The notes under the pieces are model-generated. The model was not told the origin of the DNA, searched no databases, and was given only the letters and a program-made list of their open reading frames with translations. From positions 1 to 13,087 of the forward strand of contig CAJASG010000622.1 in assembly GCA_903944555.1 (NCBI GenBank): a stretch of DNA of 13,087 nucleotides, in the 5' to 3' direction. This document shows positions 1-7,928 of the stretch, one piece after another. Position 1 is the stretch's first letter, and every line of letters starts with the position of its first letter. The translations under genes were made by a program, and so were the position numbers. Origin of the DNA: an uncultured beta proteobacterium. GTDB lineage: Bacteria > Pseudomonadota > Gammaproteobacteria > Burkholderiales > Burkholderiaceae_C.

Positions 1-758
1 CCGGACTGCTGGGCAATCTCATTCAAGGTGGTGGCCACGCCGCCACGGGTGGGGTCGCGTAGCACCCGCACCGCCCCCTCGGGCACGGCAGCCAGCATGG
101 CCGCCACCAGTGTGTGCAGCGCGGCGCTGTCGGACTCGATACTGGTCTCAAACTGGAGGGACTCGCGCTGCGAAAGCACGGCCACGCCATGCTCACCAAT
201 GCTGCCCGACAACACCACCGCGTCGCCCACCCGCGCGTTGGCGCCACCAATATTGCGACCTTGCGGCACCACGCCAAGGCCGGTGGTGCTGATGAACACG
301 CCATCGCCTTTGCCGCGCTCCACCACCTTGGTGTCACCGGTGACGATGGGCACGCCACACGCACGCGACGCTGCGGCCATGGACTCGACGATGGCTTTGA
401 GCTGGCTTAAGGGGAAGCCCTCTTCCAGAATAAAACTCGCACTCAGGTACAGCGGCTGGGCGCCCAGCATGGCCACGTCATTGACAGTGCCATGCACAGC
501 CAGGCTGCCGATGTCCCCACCGGGAAAAAACAGCGGCGAGATGACGTGGGCATCGGTGGCCATCACCAAGCGGTGGCCAGGTGGCACGGGCAGCAGCGCA
601 CCGTCGTTGCCCTGGCGCAGGTAGTCGTTGTCAAAGGCACGGGCAAACAGCTCTTGCACCAGTTGCGCCCCTACCCTGCCGCCTGCGCCATGGTTCATGT
701 CCACCAAGCCGGTCTTGAAGTCGATGGGGCGCAGGTAAGTGGTGTTCTTAAAGGTCAT
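1..758 (-). CDS. hypE: Hydrogenase maturation protein HypE (thiocarbamate dehydratase), C-terminus cut off by window edge
   Basis: HypE takes the carbamoyl group passed from HypF onto its C-terminal cysteine and dehydrates it with ATP to a thiocyanate, the source of the CN ligands of the NiFe centre. About 252 N-terminal residues are visible of a family length near 340-350; the C-terminal domain and the acceptor cysteine lie beyond position 1. Visible family motifs are HGAGGR (residues 23-28), a FFPGGDIGSLAVHGTVNDVAM block, VTGDTKVVERGKGDG, and near the edge RDPTRGGVATTLNE, all typical of the AIR-synthase-like ATP-binding fold. The ATG at 758 overlaps the hypD stop (ATGA, 755-758) and has no clear ribosome binding site of its own, so translation is probably coupled to hypD. 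Last visible gene of the hox-hyp unit. Family assignment is secure; whether the gene is intact cannot be seen. Confidence 0.95.
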   Translation of the reverse strand, partial: MTFKNTTYLRPIDFKTGLVDMNHGAGGRVGAQLVQELFARAFDNDYLRQGNDGALLPVPPGHRLVMATDAHVISPLFFPGGDIGSLAVHGTVNDVAMLGAQPLYLSASFILEEGFPLSQLKAIVESMAAASRACGVPIVTGDTKVVERGKGDGVFISTTGLGVVPQGRNIGGANARVGDAVVLSGSIGEHGVAVLSQRESLQFETSIESDSAALHTLVAAMLAAVPEGAVRVLRDPTRGGVATTLNEIAQQS

Positions 759-1921
759 GCTGTGTGTGTCACGGTGATGCCAGCCAAACCCTGACCGGGT
801 GAATCCCGAAAGCGGCCGTAGGTGTAGTGCGCGGCGCACGAGCCTTCGCTGGAGACCATGCACGAGCCCATGGGGTTTTCGGGGGTGCACACGGTGCCAA
901 ACAACTTGCAGTCGGTAGGGCGCTTGACGCCGCGCAATATCGCGCCGCACTCGCACTGTTTGTGGTCCGGCACGGCCTTGTAATGCAGGTCAAAACGCTT
1001 CTCGGCATCCAGTTGGGCAAACTCGGGGCGAATTTGCAGGGCGCTGAATGGCACCTCGCCAAGGCCCCGCCACTCGAAACTGTCCCGGAGTTCAAACACC
1101 TCGGCGGTGATGGCCTGCGCAGCCCGGTTGCCCTCGCGGTTGACGGCGCGGGTGAACTGGTTTTCCACCTCGGCGCGTCCCGTGTTGACCTGGCGCACCA
1201 GCATCAAAATAGACTGCATCACATCCAGCGGCTCAAAGCCGGAGATCACCACGGGCTTGCGGTAGGTGGCTGCAAAAGGCTCGTAGGGCGCGGAGCCAAT
1301 CACGATGCTGACATGCGCCGGGCCCACAAAGCCATCCAACGGGAGCGTGCCGTACTGCGCCACTTCAGGCGACTGCAGGATGTGGGTGATGGCGCTGGGC
1401 GTAAGCACATGGCAGCACAGGGCACTGAAGTTTTTCACGCACAAGCGGACCGCTTGACGGATGACCAGAGCGCTGGGGGGCGTGGTGGTCTCAAAACCGA
1501 TGGCCAGAAAAACCACCTCGCGCTGCGGGTGGTCTTGTGCCAGCTGCAAGGCGTCTGCGGGCGAATAGACCATGCGAATATCACCGCCCCGTGCCTTGGC
1601 ACGTAGCAGCGACAAGCCGTTGGACGCAGGCACCCGCATCACATCACCATAGGTGCAGACCATGGCGCCGCGTTCCAACGCCAGGTGAATCGCCAAGTCG
1701 ATTCGGCCAATCGGCAGCACACACACCGGGCAGCCAGGGCCGTGGATCATGCGCACATTGGTAGGCAGCAAGTCCACCACGCCATAGCGGGCCAGTGCAT
1801 GGGTGTGACCACCGCAAAACTCCATGAAGCTGTAGTTGCGGCTGGGCTCGACCTCGGCACGTATCGAGGCGGCCAGGTTTTGCGCTAAAGCGCCGTCGCG
1901 AAACTCGTCCACGTATTTCAT
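755..1921 (-). CDS. hypD: Hydrogenase maturation protein HypD (Fe-S scaffold for Fe(CN)2CO assembly)
   Basis: HypD binds a [4Fe-4S] cluster and, in complex with HypC, is the scaffold on which the iron atom receives its two cyanides and one CO before insertion into the hydrogenase large subunit. The 388-residue product has full family length. It shows MEFCGGHTH (Cys36), GPGCPVCV (Cys64, Cys67), and a cysteine-rich C-terminal part with CEC (323/325), Cys338, Cys345, Cys354 and Cys362 in the usual CKLFGTVCTPENPMGSCMVS context. The ATG at 1921 overlaps the hypC stop (ATGA), and its own stop overlaps the hypE start. No damage or unusual residue was seen in the conserved blocks. The hypC-hypD-hypE order supports joint production of the HypCD complex. 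Confidence 0.97.
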   Translation of the reverse strand: MKYVDEFRDGALAQNLAASIRAEVEPSRNYSFMEFCGGHTHALARYGVVDLLPTNVRMIHGPGCPVCVLPIGRIDLAIHLALERGAMVCTYGDVMRVPASNGLSLLRAKARGGDIRMVYSPADALQLAQDHPQREVVFLAIGFETTTPPSALVIRQAVRLCVKNFSALCCHVLTPSAITHILQSPEVAQYGTLPLDGFVGPAHVSIVIGSAPYEPFAATYRKPVVISGFEPLDVMQSILMLVRQVNTGRAEVENQFTRAVNREGNRAAQAITAEVFELRDSFEWRGLGEVPFSALQIRPEFAQLDAEKRFDLHYKAVPDHKQCECGAILRGVKRPTDCKLFGTVCTPENPMGSCMVSSEGSCAAHYTYGRFRDSPGQGLAGITVTHTA

Positions 1922-2151
1922 GGCGCACTCATTTGGGACTGGGCCAATTCGGCAAACAGTGCCAGGCTGGCCAGCGCCTCGTCTTCATCCAACAAGCCAA
2001 TAGCATGGCCCACATGCACGATCACGTAGCCGCCCACGCGCGCCTCGGGCACCAGGGCGATGGAAATGCGTTTGCGCACCCCCCCCATGTCCACCACGGC
2101 CGTGTCTGCATCAATCAGTTCAACCACCAAGGCGGGAAGTGCCAAGCACAT
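1918..2151 (-). CDS. hypC: Hydrogenase maturation chaperone HypC
   Basis: This 77-residue HypC/HybG/HupF-family chaperone carries the Fe(CN)2CO group with HypD and delivers it to the apo large subunit HoxH. The N-terminal MCLALP begins with the essential Met-Cys, where Cys2 is the iron/HypD-binding residue after removal of Met1. The OB-fold core shows AVVDMGGVRKRISIALVPE and VGGYVIVHVGHAIGLLDEDEA, matching the family closely. The ATG follows the hypF stop by 2 bp (TGACTATG). A good Shine-Dalgarno (GGAGA, 7 bp before the ATG) lies inside the end of hypF. The stop overlaps the hypD start. In this operon its expected client is HoxH. Confidence 0.97.
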   Translation of the reverse strand: MCLALPALVVELIDADTAVVDMGGVRKRISIALVPEARVGGYVIVHVGHAIGLLDEDEALASLALFAELAQSQMSAP

Positions 2152-2153
2152 AG

Positions 2154-3368
2154 TCAGGTCTCCAAATCAAAAATAGGGCTTCCGCTAGCGGCAGCGGCGC
2201 TAAAGGCACCAGTACTGCGGGCGGCAACCCAGGCTTGGCCCAAGGCCAGACCTTCGTCACCACAACCTGCAATCTGCGGCTGCAGCACTTGCAAGCCAGC
2301 ACGCTCTAGGGTCGCACGCAGGGCGTGGACCAGCACACGGTTGGCAAGGCAACCACCGCCAAGTACAACATGGCGGACTCCGTGCTGAGCCGCCGCCGCA
2401 ATGGCACTGTGTGCCAGGCCAGCTGCCAGCGCCAGGTGAAACTGTGCGGCACCCCGGGCCAAGGCAGCAGAGCCCGGCCCTTGCAGCGTAAACAAATCAG
2501 CCACCACAGGGTGCAAATCCAGCGAAGTCCAGGGAAATGAAAAATCGGGGTGCTGCGCAAGCCAGTCACCCGCAAGCTGCTCCAGCGCCATGGCGGCCTC
2601 GGCCTCATGGGATTGGCGCACGCTGATACCCAAGGCACCCGCCGCCGCATCAAACCAGCGGCCCGTGCTGCTAGTGCGCGGGCAGTTCACACCGCGTTCC
2701 AGCATGGCGTGCACCGTTTTGGCGGCAGGCCCCACCATTGGCGTAAAGCGCGCTTCAATTTCGGCACCACGCCCCAGCGCAAACAACACGGAGGCCGCCA
2801 TGCGCCACGGCTCGCGGGCCGCCATATCGCCGCCCGGCATGGCCAAGGGAGCTAAATGATCCAGCCGTTGCCATGCTTGAATTTCTGCGGGCTCTTCGGC
2901 CATTTCGGTCTTTATGGACTGCGCTGCATCGCCCACCAACAGCACCTCGCCACCCCAGGCTGCGCCATCGGTCCCCATGCCCATGCCATCCAAGGCCAGG
3001 CCAATCACAGGCGCTGTGATTCCATGCTCGGCCAGCACCACCGCAATGTGGGCGTGGTGGTGCTGTACGCCCACCGCAGGCACATCCAGGCGCTGCGCCA
3101 GCGTGCTGGCAGAGTGGGTGCTGTAGAAATCAGGGTGCAGGTCATGCGCCACGGCGTCCAGCGGGCCACGGGCTTGCGCCAGTAGCGCGTCTACCGATTG
3201 CGCCAGCGCACGGCGGCTCTCAGGGTCTCCTAGATCGCCATGCAGTGCGGACCAGTGCACCTGGTCACCATCAATCAAGCAGGCACGGTTTTTTAAGTAG
3301 GCCCCACACGCCAGCACGCGCCGGGGCGCGCTGCCTGGCAAGCGAACGGTATGGGCCAGCGGATTCAA
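2154..3368 (-). CDS. hypF: Short HypF: carbamoyltransferase (Kae1-like) domain only
   Basis: Full-length HypF (about 750 residues) converts carbamoyl phosphate and ATP to carbamoyl-AMP and transfers the carbamoyl group to HypE. This 404-residue protein corresponds only to the C-terminal Kae1-like transferase part. It has [10 protein letters not shown] (18-27), [10 protein letters not shown] (75-84), the metal-binding HHHAH (103-107), [16 protein letters not shown] (126-141), [13 protein letters not shown], and [10 protein letters not shown] near the C-terminus. Acylphosphatase, zinc-finger and YrdC-like domains are absent. The gene abuts hypB, so no room exists for them upstream. From memory, C. 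necator HypF1 is a similar short form, so this is called a gene, not a pseudogene. No ATG fits: the frame opens at TTG 3368, overlapping the hypB stop (TTGA) without a clear ribosome binding site. TTG at 3341 or GTG at 3317 are alternatives. Confidence 0.9.
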   Translation of the reverse strand: MNPLAHTVRLPGSAPRRVLACGAYLKNRACLIDGDQVHWSALHGDLGDPESRRALAQSVDALLAQARGPLDAVAHDLHPDFYSTHSASTLAQRLDVPAVGVQHHHAHIAVVLAEHGITAPVIGLALDGMGMGTDGAAWGGEVLLVGDAAQSIKTEMAEEPAEIQAWQRLDHLAPLAMPGGDMAAREPWRMAASVLFALGRGAEIEARFTPMVGPAAKTVHAMLERGVNCPRTSSTGRWFDAAAGALGISVRQSHEAEAAMALEQLAGDWLAQHPDFSFPWTSLDLHPVVADLFTLQGPGSAALARGAAQFHLALAAGLAHSAIAAAAQHGVRHVVLGGGCLANRVLVHALRATLERAGLQVLQPQIAGCGDEGLALGQAWVAARSTGAFSAAAASGSPIFDLET

Positions 3369-4285
3369 TGGGCGTGCGACTGCATCAACCAGTCAAGCCA
3401 CTGCGCCATGCCGTCGCCGCGCGTGGCCGACAGTTGCAGCACCTGAATGTCGGGGTTGATGCGCCGGGCGGCATCGATGCAGCGTGCCACGTCAAAGGAC
3501 ACATACGGCAGCAGGTCAACTTTATTGATCACCATCAGTGTGGCTGCGGCAAACATGTCAGGGTATTTAAGGGGCTTGTCGTCGCCTTCGGTGACCGACA
3601 GGATCACCACCTTGGCGGCTTCGCCCAAATCCCACAGGGCCGGGCAAACCAGATTGCCCACGTTTTCAATAAACAGCAATGCCTCGGGGCCGTGACTGTG
3701 TGTGTGGCTGTGGTCATGCGTGTGGCCGTCGGCGTGGTGGTGGCCGTCCTGGTGGTCGTGGTGCGCATGGGCGTGCAGGTCCAGGCGGGCAAAAGCGTCA
3801 CCCACCATTTGTGCATCCAGGTGGCAGCCCCTGCCAGTATTGACCTGAATGGCAGCGGCTCCGGTGGCACGAATGCGGTCCGCATCCAGCGTGGTCTGCT
3901 GGTCGCCTTCAATGACCGCAAGCGGCAAGTCCCGGGCGCGCTTTTGCAGTGCGGTCATGGTGGCGCACAGCAAGGTGGTTTTACCGGAGCCAGGGCCAGA
4001 CATCAGGTTGTAGGCCGTGACCCCATGGGCCGTGAAATGCGCACGGTTGCGGTCTGCCAAGCGCTGGTTGGCGCCGAGTACATCGGCTTCGATCTGCACG
4101 ACGCGCTGGGGGCTGAGGCCGGGCACATGTGCCGTCGCACCACCCTGGCCGTAATGCAAATCGCCACCTGCGCCGCGCAAGTCAGCAGGCATTGCACTCC
4201 CATGGGAATGCGCCACATGGTTGTGCCCAAGGGCATGCTCCTGCGCATGGTCTTCGTCACTCCCGCATCCACAAACAACACACAT
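3365..4285 (-). CDS. hypB: Nickel-insertion GTPase HypB with N-terminal metal motif and internal His-rich insertion
   Basis: HypB is a SIMIBI-class GTPase that, with HypA, delivers nickel to the hydrogenase large subunit. The 306-residue protein opens with MCVVCGC (Cys2, Cys5, Cys7), the high-affinity nickel motif of E. coli-type HypB, followed by a modest His-containing linker. The GTPase core has P-loop GPGSGKTT (97-104), [17 protein letters not shown] (Cys154/His155), ENVGNLVCP (Cys214), KPLKYPDMF and base-specificity motif NKVDLLP (254-260). Oddly, residues 171-198 form an insertion with 14 histidines, between the two parts of the GTPase metal site; E. coli HypB, as recalled, has only a short loop there. 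A good Shine-Dalgarno (AAAGGA, 4294-4299) precedes the ATG and overlaps the hypA stop. The stop overlaps the TTG proposed for hypF. Confidence 0.97.
   Translation of the reverse strand: MCVVCGCGSDEDHAQEHALGHNHVAHSHGSAMPADLRGAGGDLHYGQGGATAHVPGLSPQRVVQIEADVLGANQRLADRNRAHFTAHGVTAYNLMSGPGSGKTTLLCATMTALQKRARDLPLAVIEGDQQTTLDADRIRATGAAAIQVNTGRGCHLDAQMVGDAFARLDLHAHAHHDHQDGHHHADGHTHDHSHTHSHGPEALLFIENVGNLVCPALWDLGEAAKVVILSVTEGDDKPLKYPDMFAAATLMVINKVDLLPYVSFDVARCIDAARRINPDIQVLQLSATRGDGMAQWLDWLMQSHAH
3692..3775 (-). other. His-rich insertion coding segment within hypB (28 codons, 14 His)
   Basis: This low-complexity stretch codes for residues 171-198 of HypB, dominated by HxH and HHH patterns with Asp, Ala, Gly, Thr and Ser between them. 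On the plus strand it reads as a GTG/TGG-rich tract. It lies between [10 protein letters not shown] and [10 protein letters not shown], so it interrupts the GTPase domain instead of extending the N-terminus, where most His-rich HypB proteins carry theirs. The reading frame is kept throughout. A nickel-storage or nickel-buffering role is an inference from composition. Confidence 0.9.
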
Positions 4286-4297
4286 AGTCGTTTTCCT

Positions 4298-4645
4298 TTA
4301 TTCGTCCACCACTAACAAGTCCACAACCCGCAAAGCACCGCCACTGAGTACCTTGAGCGGGTAACCCTGGCACAGCGGGCAAGGGTCGGCGCGCGAGGCG
4401 ACTGTTACCTCCGCAGCACATTGGCTGCACAAAGCGCGGCCTGGGGGTTCATCGATTTCGATGACCGCCCCCTCCAAACAGGTGCCAGCCACCATGGCAT
4501 CCAGCGCAAAGCGCAGTGCCGATACCTCCACGCCAGCCAAGGCACCCGCCTCCAGCCTGAGCGTGCCCACGCGCATGAAATGGTCCCGCGCAGCAGAGGC
4601 TTGCACCATGCGCACAATCTCGCTGGCCAGGCTCAACTCATGCAT
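4298..4645 (-). CDS. hypA: Nickel metallochaperone HypA
   Basis: HypA accepts nickel through its N-terminus and, with HypB, passes it to the hydrogenase large subunit; a structural zinc site sits in the C-terminal half. The 115-residue product starts MHELSLA, where Met1-His2-Glu3 form the nickel site. This fixes the start at 4645, although the frame stays open further upstream. Zinc ligands are CSQC (73-76) and CPLC (89-92). Length and motifs are ordinary for the family. The start lies within the end of hoxW (13-bp overlap). The TAA stop forms part of the hypB ribosome binding site, 12 bp before the hypB ATG. Confidence 0.97.
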   Translation of the reverse strand: MHELSLASEIVRMVQASAARDHFMRVGTLRLEAGALAGVEVSALRFALDAMVAGTCLEGAVIEIDEPPGRALCSQCAAEVTVASRADPCPLCQGYPLKVLSGGALRVVDLLVVDE

Positions 4646-5127
4646 GTCGGCGCGTCCGCTTGTTCTGCCGTCTGCTCCAACCACGTTTTAGCCCACTGCA
4701 ACGCCGAATCCAAATGCGCCAACGCCTGCGCGCTGGGCGGCTCACCCAACTCAAAGCGTTCACCACGAATCGCCAGCAAGGTGCAAGGTGGTGGAGGCAC
4801 ACCTTGCAGATCACAAAACACCTGCATCAGCGCCTGGGGCGACATGGCGTGGGTGGTGAAGCTGGCGTCTTGCGCAGCTTGCAGCCGAGTGGCCTCGAAT
4901 GGCGCCGGGCAGATCAAACTGGCGTCCACAAACAACACGCGTTCCCGGCCCACCAGGTCCAGCGCATGCTCTACCTGCAGCTGGTAATCGTCCAGAAACT
5001 CCACTCGGTGGTCTGCGGCAAAGGCGGCGCGCAACTGTTCAATGCACAAAGGGCCCAGTGCATCGTCGCCACGGCTCAAATTGCCCCAGCCAAACACCAG
5101 CAGGGGAGCAACCGCTTGACTAGCCAT
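4633..5127 (-). CDS. hoxW: Hydrogenase large-subunit maturation endopeptidase (HoxW type)
   Basis: This is a peptidase-family M52 (HybD/HycI/HoxW) protein that removes the C-terminal extension of HoxH once nickel is in place. It has 164 residues from ATG 5127; the frame is open further upstream, but MASQAVAPLLVFGWGN is the family-like beginning. The signature GWGNLSRGDDALGP (13-26) includes Asp22 at the position of nickel-sensing Glu16 of HybD. Asp68 (VDAS) and His93 (FTTHAMSP) match the other two nickel ligands. The gene overlaps the end of hoxH by 8 bp and the start of hypA by 13 bp. The position directly after hoxH matches the C. necator soluble-hydrogenase operon and makes HoxH its likely substrate. 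Confidence 0.93.
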   Translation of the reverse strand: MASQAVAPLLVFGWGNLSRGDDALGPLCIEQLRAAFAADHRVEFLDDYQLQVEHALDLVGRERVLFVDASLICPAPFEATRLQAAQDASFTTHAMSPQALMQVFCDLQGVPPPPCTLLAIRGERFELGEPPSAQALAHLDSALQWAKTWLEQTAEQADAPTCMS

Positions 5128-6613
5128 GCACCAGTTCGCCCTGCGACTTGACCACGCGGTCAATCACCTCGCCCTCTGGCCCCACCAGGGTCACATCCAA
5201 TGGCATTTGCCCCAGCGCGTGGGTGGCGCAGGACAGGCAGGGGTCATAGGCGCGAATCGCGACTTCAATGTGGTTCAACAGGCCCTCGGTGAGCTCGCGC
5301 CCATCCAGGTATTCGCGGGCCACAGAGCGCACGGCCTCGTTCATGGCTTGGTTGTTGTGGGTGGTGGAGACGATCAGGTTGCACATGGTGACCAGATCGT
5401 CGTCGCCCACCTCGTAGTGGTGAATCAACGTACCGCGAGGGGCTTCGATAACGCCCACACCACTGCGTTGGCGCTTGCCCGTGGCCATCAGGTCGCCCGA
5501 CAAAATATCCGGGTCGTCCAGCAAATCCTTGATGACTTCCATGCAGTGCAGGACTTCAATCATGCGTGCCCAGTGGTAAGCCAGCGTGGCATGAATCGGC
5601 TCGCCCTGACCCCAAGCGATGAACTCGCGGCGCTGGACCTCGGCCAAGGGGCTGGGAATGAAATCGCAATTTTGCAGACGCGCCAACGGCCCCACCCGGT
5701 ACCAGCCCAGGTCGCGCCCCAAGCTCTTCAAAAAGGGAAACTTCATGTAGGTCCAGGGCTTGACCTCTTCCTCAATCAAATCCAGGTAACCTTGGTCACT
5801 GGCACCGTCAAACAAAATCTTGCCATCGGCGTCGCGCGCCCGAATCACACCGTCGTACAGGTCCAGCGCACCATCGGCGCGTACCAGCGACAACATGTTG
5901 GAGCGAAAGCTGCCAAAACTGTTGTACAGGGCGGGGTTTTGCCCGTGCAATTGCTTGGCAATGTCCACCGCGTCCTGCGCCCAGGCCATCATCTGGTCTG
6001 CATCGCGCAGCAGCATGGCGCGGTCTTCCATACTCACATGTTTGTTGACACCACCGGGCACGGAGCCGGTGCCGTGCACCCGCTTGCCCGCCGTGGCGCG
6101 AATCACCTCCTGGCCAAACTTGCGCAACATAATGCCTTTTTTGGCAATGTCGGGATGGGCCTGCGCCACACCCACAATGTTGCGTCGGTTCACTTCGGAG
6201 TCAAAACCAAACAGCAAGTCCGGGGACGACAGGTGAAAGAAGTGCAGACCGTTGGACTGCATCACTTGCCCGTAGTGCATCAGGCGGCGGATTTTGTCAG
6301 CGCTAGGAGTTGCCTGCACCACACCCAGCACCCGGTCAAACGCCTTGGACGCCGCCAAGTGGTGCGACACAGGGCAGATACCGCACAGGCGTTGCACCAT
6401 CACCGGAACCTCCCAGTACGGGCGCCCTTCAATGAATTTCTCGAAGCCCCGGAACTCCACAATGTGCAGGCGCACTTGCTGCACTTTGTTCTGCGCGTCC
6501 AGCAGGATGGTGACCTTGCCATGGCCCTCGACGCGAGACACCGGGTCAATGGCGACGCGGCGCAGGCCTTGGGCCACCGCTTCAGGGCTGGCGGTTTCTA
6601 GTGAGGTGTTCAT
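5120..6613 (-). CDS. hoxH: NAD-linked [NiFe] hydrogenase large subunit HoxH
   Basis: HoxH is the catalytic subunit carrying the NiFe(CN)2CO centre of a cytoplasmic bidirectional, NAD-coupled hydrogenase. It has 497 residues from ATG 6613; the frame continues open upstream into hoxY, but IDPVSRVEGHGK close to the N-terminus supports this start. The active-site cysteines are present as RLCGICPVSHH (Cys77, Cys80) and DPCLSCATH (457-465; Cys459, Cys462). After His465 come 32 residues beginning ALGQMP, the expected peptide removed by the HoxW protease. The hoxY stop is 2 bp upstream (TGACTATG), the same junction as hypF-hypC. All metal ligands are retained, so the enzyme is predicted to be active. 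It pairs with HoxY, forming the hydrogenase half of the complex. Confidence 0.97.
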   Translation of the reverse strand: MNTSLETASPEAVAQGLRRVAIDPVSRVEGHGKVTILLDAQNKVQQVRLHIVEFRGFEKFIEGRPYWEVPVMVQRLCGICPVSHHLAASKAFDRVLGVVQATPSADKIRRLMHYGQVMQSNGLHFFHLSSPDLLFGFDSEVNRRNIVGVAQAHPDIAKKGIMLRKFGQEVIRATAGKRVHGTGSVPGGVNKHVSMEDRAMLLRDADQMMAWAQDAVDIAKQLHGQNPALYNSFGSFRSNMLSLVRADGALDLYDGVIRARDADGKILFDGASDQGYLDLIEEEVKPWTYMKFPFLKSLGRDLGWYRVGPLARLQNCDFIPSPLAEVQRREFIAWGQGEPIHATLAYHWARMIEVLHCMEVIKDLLDDPDILSGDLMATGKRQRSGVGVIEAPRGTLIHHYEVGDDDLVTMCNLIVSTTHNNQAMNEAVRSVAREYLDGRELTEGLLNHIEVAIRAYDPCLSCATHALGQMPLDVTLVGPEGEVIDRVVKSQGELVHG

Positions 6614-6615
6614 AG

Positions 6616-7182
6616 TCAGTCGTAATGCATCAAGCCGTGCCCCAGGTGGGGCGTGCGCCCGGCCATCAGGTCGGTGAGGAAACTCCAGAACGCATCTGCC
6701 GACGGCGGGCAGCCCGGCAGGAAGTAGTCCACATGCACCACTTCGTGAATCGGGTGCACCTTGTTCAGGGGAAGCGGCAGTTCGGGGTCGTTGGGTATGG
6801 CACTGCCAGCGCTCATGCCGGGGCGGCTGCGGTACACATCGGTCAGCATGGTGCCCAAGTCCAGGTGGTTGCGCTGCGCGGGCAAGCCCCCATTGATGGC
6901 ACACGCACCTACGGCCACCAGCGTCTTGCAGTGCGCGCGGAACTCGCGCAACACCACCACGTTTTCGGCATTGCACAGGCCACCCTCAATCAGGCCAATA
7001 TCGCAGTGCCCGACCTCCTTGATGTCGGTCAGCGGCGAGCGGTCAAACTCAATGTGCTCAATCAACTCCAGCAGACGCTCGTCGATGTCCAAAAACGACA
7101 TGTGACAGCCAAAGCAACCCGCCAGTGAGACGGTGGCAACTTTCAGTTTGCGTGCACCGTGGGGCATGACGGGCGGGCTCAT
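6616..7182 (-). CDS. hoxY: [NiFe] hydrogenase small subunit HoxY
   Basis: HoxY is the short small subunit of group 3 NAD-linked hydrogenases. It carries the single proximal [4Fe-4S] cluster that takes electrons between the NiFe site in HoxH and the HoxU clusters. The 188-residue protein shows LAGCFGCHMSFLD (Cys23, Cys26), AVGACAINGG (Cys94) and FLPGCPPSAD (Cys158), the four expected ligands. It also has two other cysteines, Cys60 and Cys70. There is no signal peptide or membrane anchor, as expected for a cytoplasmic enzyme, and the region for medial and distal clusters found in membrane-bound uptake hydrogenases is absent. The ATG at 7182 overlaps the hoxU stop (ATGA). Confidence 0.96.
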   Translation of the reverse strand: MSPPVMPHGARKLKVATVSLAGCFGCHMSFLDIDERLLELIEHIEFDRSPLTDIKEVGHCDIGLIEGGLCNAENVVVLREFRAHCKTLVAVGACAINGGLPAQRNHLDLGTMLTDVYRSRPGMSAGSAIPNDPELPLPLNKVHPIHEVVHVDYFLPGCPPSADAFWSFLTDLMAGRTPHLGHGLMHYD

Positions 7183-7928
7183 TGCACACTGTCCTGCGAC
7201 TGTGCGCCTTGCACCTGCTCCGACACCGGCTTGGCGTCATAGCGGCGCTGCCCGATCGGAATCACAAAACCCCTTCGCTTGGGCAGGATCACGCCCACGG
7301 GGCAGATGTCAGCCGCACGGTCATCCAGGGTCATGGTGGTATCGGCCAACTTGCCGCTTTCGCTGTTGACCAGCAAGTGGGTGCCAATGCCATGCCCGCC
7401 AATGGCAAACACATCCTTGCCATCCACGGCATGGCTGGCACGCACACACAGCTCACACAGGATGCAGCGATTGAAGTCCAGCATGATGTCGGGGTGGCTG
7501 GCATCCACCGGACGGTCGGGGTAGAACTCTTCAAAGTGCGGCCCCTCCATGCCCATTTGGTAGGCCGTGGCTTGCAGCAGGCAATTGCCACTCTTCTCGC
7601 AACTGGGGCAGAAGTGGTTGCCTTCCACAAACATCATTTGCAGCAGGGTCTTGCGGTGGCCGTTGAGCTCTTCGGTATTGCTCTGAACCTCTTGGCCTGG
7701 AGCGGCGCGCACGGTACAGGCGGCACCCGAGCGGCCATCGACCTTGACGCTGCAAAGCCGGCACGAACCATGCGCCGGAAAATCAGGATGCCAACACAGG
7801 TGCGGAATGTAGTGGCCAGCGCGGGTCGCGGCCTGCAACACGGTTTCTCCGGGGATGAACGGCACATCTTCACCGTCCAGTGAAAAGCAGGGGTCGGGCA
7901 TTTGCACAGCGGGCAATTCTGGTGTCAA
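7179..7928 (-). CDS. hoxU: Diaphorase Fe-S subunit HoxU
   Basis: HoxU is homologous to the N-terminal part of NuoG of complex I and conducts electrons between HoxF and HoxY. The 249-residue frame has a plant-type [2Fe-2S] site (Cys45, Cys56, Cys59, Cys71), a His/Cys3 [4Fe-4S] site in EGNHFCPSCEKSGNC (His105, Cys107, Cys110, Cys116), and a further [4Fe-4S] site formed by CILCELC (Cys155, 158, 161) with CPVG (Cys209). The start is TTG at 7928, overlapping the hoxF stop (TTGA). It is preferred because a GGAGA ribosome binding site (7936-7940) sits 7 bp before it. ATG at 7901 (240 residues, close to the C. necator HoxU length) has no visible ribosome binding site but cannot be ruled out. Confidence 0.95.
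   Translation of the reverse strand: MTPELPAVQMPDPCFSLDGEDVPFIPGETVLQAATRAGHYIPHLCWHPDFPAHGSCRLCSVKVDGRSGAACTVRAAPGQEVQSNTEELNGHRKTLLQMMFVEGNHFCPSCEKSGNCLLQATAYQMGMEGPHFEEFYPDRPVDASHPDIMLDFNRCILCELCVRASHAVDGKDVFAIGGHGIGTHLLVNSESGKLADTTMTLDDRAADICPVGVILPKRRGFVIPIGQRRYDAKPVSEQVQGAQSQDSVQ

Noticed and set aside
827..1606. Plus-strand open frame of 259 codons opposite hypD
   Set aside because: Shadow of hypD in GC-rich sequence; no ribosome binding site, no known motif, and hypD is fully convincing.
2154..3368. hypF as a truncated pseudogene
   Set aside because: The frame is intact, all transferase motifs are present, junctions with neighbours are tight, and short HypF proteins are known in C. 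necator.
3692..3775. GTG/TGG-rich tract as a microsatellite or CRISPR-like repeat
   Set aside because: It is the complement of His codons in frame within hypB, with irregular unit spacing and no spacers.
5126..6601. Long plus-strand open frame (491 codons) opposite hoxH
   Set aside because: It mirrors hoxH, whose catalytic motifs are all in place on the minus strand; the plus-strand product is His/Gln/Val-rich without any recognisable domain.
6614..6976. N-terminal extension of HoxH into hoxY
   Set aside because: The open frame upstream of 6613 only overlaps hoxY; HoxH family proteins start close to the IDPVSRVEGHGK block.
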